From: Aldrovandia affinis
Lineage: Eukaryota > Chordata > Actinopteri > Notacanthiformes > Halosauridae
Direction: 5' to 3'
Assembly: GCA_029706075.1 (NCBI GenBank)
Contig: JAINUG010000048.1
Span: forward strand, 3,714,501-3,778,500
DNA length: 64,000 nt
The notes below the pieces were generated by a model. That model worked only from the letters and a program-made list of their open reading frames with translations, had not been told where the DNA came from and did not search any database. Both the position numbers and the translations under genes were made by a program. Position 1 is the first letter of the stretch. The number at the start of each line of letters is the position of its first letter. Positions 59,923 through 64,000 of this stretch are shown here, piece by piece.

Positions 59923-60859
59923 TCTGGTCAGAACGTACTGTGAGGTACCGAACAGGGACCCAGACGCAGATCAGGATTAGGCAGGGAAGAGTAGTCAAAA
60001 GGCAGTCCAAAGATAAAAACGATAAGGTGAGAACGATAAGGATCACTAATACAATAACAAGGGGAGACAAAAGACACGGACTGGGAAGCACATAGACACA
60101 ATGAAAAATAAACGACCTGGAAGAGCAGGTAGACACGTGCACAGTTCGAAGGGGAGGAGCGCATAGATAGAAAATGTGTGCAGACAAAGCGATAGGAGAA
60201 AAACGTACAGGGATAGGACAACGAAAGAGAGAATGATGACAGTAGATAGAAACGTAAGATAATTAGTAATTAGTAAATGTCAGTAACGTAATCTAAATCC
60301 CTAATGTTAGTAGATTAGTTGGTTAGTACTATATACACCTAACTAATATGTACAGAGTGATAGAAAGAAAGAAGGAAGTCAAAATCACCCGAATAGTGCA
60401 ACAACAAAGACGAGGAGTGGATTACCGAAAGACAAGGAACACGGACAGACCGGGAAACTGACGTGAATGATGCGTGATAATGAGAAAATAATAAAATACT
60501 AAAACAATCAGAACAAAAGTAGCAAAACATAACAATTTGTTAATGCTAATTTTAAAAAGGGCAACACCAGAGGTGTCATGCAACGCATATGTCTCATGGG
60601 GCACTGTTGTTAGCTTAACTTTGATTTTGCTCATATTCCAGCTGGACATTTCTCATAGCTTTCATACAACACACCCTATATCAGTTATATTAAATATCAG
60701 CAAGCTGATATTAGCAAAAATGTTATTAGGGTTAAAATTATAATTATAATGTTACTGCACTTTATAAAATGTACCTCAATGTGACCTAAATGTTGTGTCG
60801 TAAATGTTGCACTGTCTTAACTGTTGTGTAATTGTTGTCTTAATGTTGCACTGTTGTAA

Positions 60860-60941
60860 ATCGAAGCGCAATCTCGTTCTTCCACATACTTGTATGTGGC
60901 GGAATGACAATAAAATCAACTCAACTCAACTCAACTCAAAA
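60860..60941 (+). repeat. LINE-type 3' tail with (CAACT)n
   Basis: CGCAATCTCGTTCTTCCACA, GAATGACAATAAAAT and five or so CAACT units form the typical 3' end of a fish non-LTR retrotransposon. The coding part is not recognisable upstream. Confidence 0.55.
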
Positions 60942-62099
60942 TGACTGCATATTTTGTTCACTTGAAAATGTGCCAAAACTAGAGGTAATTCCCCATGTGT
61001 TCAGAGGGACAAGCCAGAAAATGTTTTCACTTGGGGCTTAATATTTTTCACGGCATCATTATACTGTATATATTGTTGACACTGCACGTAAACAAATGTA
61101 AAAAATCGGAGGGGGTCAGGTGGGAGTAATTGTCTATTCTGCACAGAATGACCCATGTGTGTATGTATCCACAACATAGCCCCCTATCAAGGACTATGGT
61201 ATTGCTGACACATTCCTATGGACTATGACAAGGTTTCTGGTAGCGGAATCTTCAGACATCTTAAATCGGTTAAAATGCCACTGTGCCAAATCTGCACCCC
61301 CCAAAGACTGACCCAGCACCCTTTTCACCCACCCAGGACAAGCACTAATAATACAGCCAACCTTGGGGTTGCTGCGCCTCTCTGCGCCACTCCTAAATAT
61401 CAACTGCTTTCACGCTTGCAAAGGGGCTTTTTTCATCCTCAAAGTGGGGCCCAGAGATGATTAGAAGCGTCCGTGAAAGACCGTCAGCTTGGATCTATCA
61501 CTTCAGAGGCAGAGGGTGCACAGGAAAAGCAATACCCAATATAATATAACATGGGTACATTTAATTTAAAAAAGCACATTAAAGAATACACGTGCCCCCC
61601 ACAAACTGAATGGCATAACACCATGAAGCCAAATGGGTAACATCATGAAGCCAAATGCCATGCACACAAGCCCACAGAGGATTAAAGCCAAACTCTGCTG
61701 CTATAACACTGGGCCTTTCAATCTTCCTTTTCCTCAACTATAAGACTGTGGAAAGTGCCTTATCAAGTATATCTGTGTTATAAAAACTGCTTAATTCACT
61801 GAAATATGATTCAAAAATGTTTTTATTTGGTATGCTTGATAAAATATATTCCAAAAGGGAAAGAGGATATGGAAAATCTATGCTTTTTTTGCGGTGAAGA
61901 ATACCTGTAACCATACTGCTTACCAAGAATGCAGAAACTGTCACTTTTTACAATTAAGTGTATGGGAAGGTTGTTGTTATGTAATAAAGTTATATTGTTA
62001 TGGAAGTGATACATTAATGTATCATATTCTTTGATTATTAGAAATCTAACATACTGTACATGGGAGTAGTTGTAAATGACAGTGTTTCCTTTACCCCTA

Positions 62100-62266
62100 A
62101 TTGCCCATATAATACTGCAGACAACTTTAAAACCTTTTTTTTTATACCTCTGGCAGTTTACTGCTTACCTTTGTACCATTTCAGGTTATTCACTGGAGTT
62201 GAACGGCTTAAATTTCAGTAAAAACTGGAAAATGGGGATGTTCTAAAACTTTTGACCGGTAGTGTA
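62100..62266. mobile_element. Tc1-like transposon end
   Basis: The sequence ends CTAAAACTTTTGACCGGTAG TGTA, the complement of a Tc1-like terminus beginning TACACTACCGGTCAAAAG. Only this end remains; no transposase motif is visible to its left. Confidence 0.55.
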
Positions 62267-64000
62267 GTATTTGGTTGAGTTAAGAGGTATATTTGTTGAA
62301 AAGTATACATCATCCATACAAACTCTTTTGTTATTTATTTTGAGGGAAAAACATAAAATCTATGACCTAGAATCAATCTAAATGCAATCCCCTTTGTCCT
62401 CAAGTTTGGGTGATAGGTTCTGGCAAGGATTTATTTTTAAACAGTTACATTGCTTCCACAATGTTTTTCATACATTTCAGGAATGCCAAACTCACATACA
62501 TTAAAAGGACACGCCGGACCATCAGCCTCTTCAACTAACTAGTACGTCAAACAGGAAGTACTCTCAGTCAATGAATGAACACTTTTAACACAGAACTTCG
62601 AGCGACTACCCTAAACAGCAAACACCATCACTTCGGACAACATGAGTCTACACCTCATATACCATGTCATATACACTCCCAAAATCATATCGTAATCATA
62701 TGTAATGCATGATTCATTTATAATAAATCCATATTTTATCTATGAGATGTTAGAGAGCTGTCATTGAATTTCTGACATTTTCATAATCAGCACATGACCA
62801 CACCTAGGTGACCACACCACTTGGAAAAACATGAGCTAACACTTGCTATAACAGACTTTCAAAATCACACTGCTCTTTTTAGTGCATAATTATGCTATAA
62901 CTAATTTATATTTTATCTATAAAAAAATATCTTATATTAGATCATCTTTCACTCAGACTATAAGATGTCCTTAGCCTGCATCATTCTGCTCAAAATAAGT
63001 CTATGCTAACTATGCCATGTCACTGTTACAAATGTGTACTGTAATGCCCACTCAGGGGGAGGGTGGAAGGTGAGGCTTGAGTTTGCCATGAAGAGTGTCT
63101 CCAGAGTGTGGGTGGATTTCTCCAGAAATGGGAAAAAATGTAAAACATGGTAGTTGACAATTAGTATTCGCTTACCGATATACATTGATGTGAATTATTG
63201 ACAAATTATAGTGAATGCTACTAAATAAGCAGTCCTGAGCACCAATCGGAACTGATGTGCAACTGCACATCATTAATAATTACTGAAGTACTAATTGGGA
63301 TGACCCAGGTACCACAATAAACAGGAAGCTGTGTCCACATCTTTCCACTGGATGAAGTTACATGTTGTGAAACCTGGCCCCTAAAAATAAATGCCAGATT
63401 CAATATTGTTATTGGTTAGGAATATTTCACATTTAATATGAAATATTTGCCTCAGCTGATCAATGTCTGACCTATTTGATCAGATTTAAGCAGGAAAATA
63501 TCACTGTTGCTTTCGTGTCTTTTTATTACACCAGATGGCACTGTGAAACCACTGCAGGGCTGAGCTGCTCAGCAAGAGCAACTCTTCAGCACTACAACAC
63601 CTTCTCAAAGAGGGAAGCAGTCATATGACGTGGATATACTCACTACAAAATAACACAGCCGGAAGTGTATCTGAAGAGATAAACAGGTGAGAGGTGTTAC
63701 TTTTTTTAAATCTCTGAAACCTTTTTTTTACACTGCTGTTGCTTTACTGGGAAATAGTAGCTGTGTCTGATGGGACATCACAACCCATAACACCAAAATA
63801 ACATTCTGAAACACATGTGAAATGCACTTTAGAAAAGCTAACATTAACATGTAGCTCACATGTGGTTTAACATGTAGGGTTTTGGAACGTGATGAGATGC
63901 ACACACTTAAAGAGAAGTACATAAGTGTAGTGTCACAACAAAACAAGGAAGCAGGGGCCTGAGTGGTGTTCCTATGTGCATGAGGTAAGAGAGCTTGTCT

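Larger units (their letters stand above)
57420..60000 (-). mobile_element. Ty3/Gypsy LTR retrotransposon, 3' truncated
   Basis: Minus-strand order is gag (from 59922), protease, reverse transcriptase and only the first residues of RNase H (near 57420-57480, FIVEVDAS). Integrase and the 3' LTR are missing. A 5' LTR presumably lies above 60000 but I could not fix its borders. Frameshifts break every gene, so it is a dead copy. Confidence 0.85.
55526..64000. other. intergenic region downstream of camk2a
   Basis: No host coding exon is supported. The recognisable content is a perfect hairpin (56202-56255), a hAT transposase fragment, a LINE RT fragment, a truncated Gypsy element, a LINE-type tail (60860-60941) and a Tc1-like end (62100-62266). 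The stretches 60200-60850, 60950-62090 and 62270-64000 hold nothing I can name, apart from a weak candidate exon at about 63535-63687. Confidence 0.5.

Noticed and set aside
62480-62542. A possible short terminal exon after tttcag, ending in a TAA/TAG
   Set aside because: Only about 20 codons in any frame, no family resemblance, and no matching donor upstream in camk2a phase.

Overview
The window is vertebrate nuclear DNA, almost certainly from a teleost fish. Conserved short exons with GT-AG borders lie far apart in AT-rich introns filled with fish-type repeats (Tc1-like, hAT, Harbinger, L1-like, DIRS-like and Ty3/Gypsy elements, SINEs, CA/TC/TA microsatellites). There is no prokaryotic gene organisation.

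One host gene dominates. Fifteen plus-strand coding exons from 1376 to 48290 encode residues from the kinase N-lobe to the stop codon of a calcium/calmodulin-dependent protein kinase II. The linker (GGKS...KKSDGVK, then KRKSSSSVQLM) and the end of the association domain ([13 protein letters not shown]) identify it as the alpha paralogue, camk2a. Exons for the extreme N-terminus lie upstream of the window. Order: kinase exons 1376-27874, the autoregulatory exons 27972-28055 and 29428-29470, linker exons 32127-36167 including a 33-bp nuclear-localisation cassette, and hub exons 43294-48290. A long 3' UTR probably follows, perhaps to about 55.5 kb.

The most interesting element is inside the gene. 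The 41-bp linker exon at 32127-32167 is open upstream in the same frame to an ATG at 32048. This adds a strongly hydrophobic 26-residue N-terminus in front of GGKS. It is the layout of mammalian alphaKAP, the non-kinase CaMKII anchoring protein made from an internal promoter of CAMK2A. A TATA box (31537) and candidate muscle-type sites lie upstream and a perfect MEF2 site lies just downstream. The pyrimidine-rich splice acceptor used by the full-length kinase is the same DNA that encodes the end of the membrane segment.

The introns hold a dense, often nested, mobile-element record: Tc1-like elements at 3432, 12768, 15271, 44220 and 51402; an L1-like LINE at 16640-21590 without its RT core; hAT-type MITEs at 12924, 23016 and 29607; a 2-kb foldback structure at 25208-27274; two solo LTRs with intact 4-bp target duplications (28794, 45184); a pair of roughly 0.9-kb inverted repeats bracketing exons 14-15; and a Harbinger-like element inside a DIRS relic (39860-41118). 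The last 8.5 kb is intergenic, with a hAT transposase fragment, a LINE RT fragment abutting a truncated Gypsy element, and no clearly supported host gene. No rRNA, tRNA, CRISPR or bacterial feature was seen. Exon numbers used below follow the usual mammalian CAMK2A order and are an inference.
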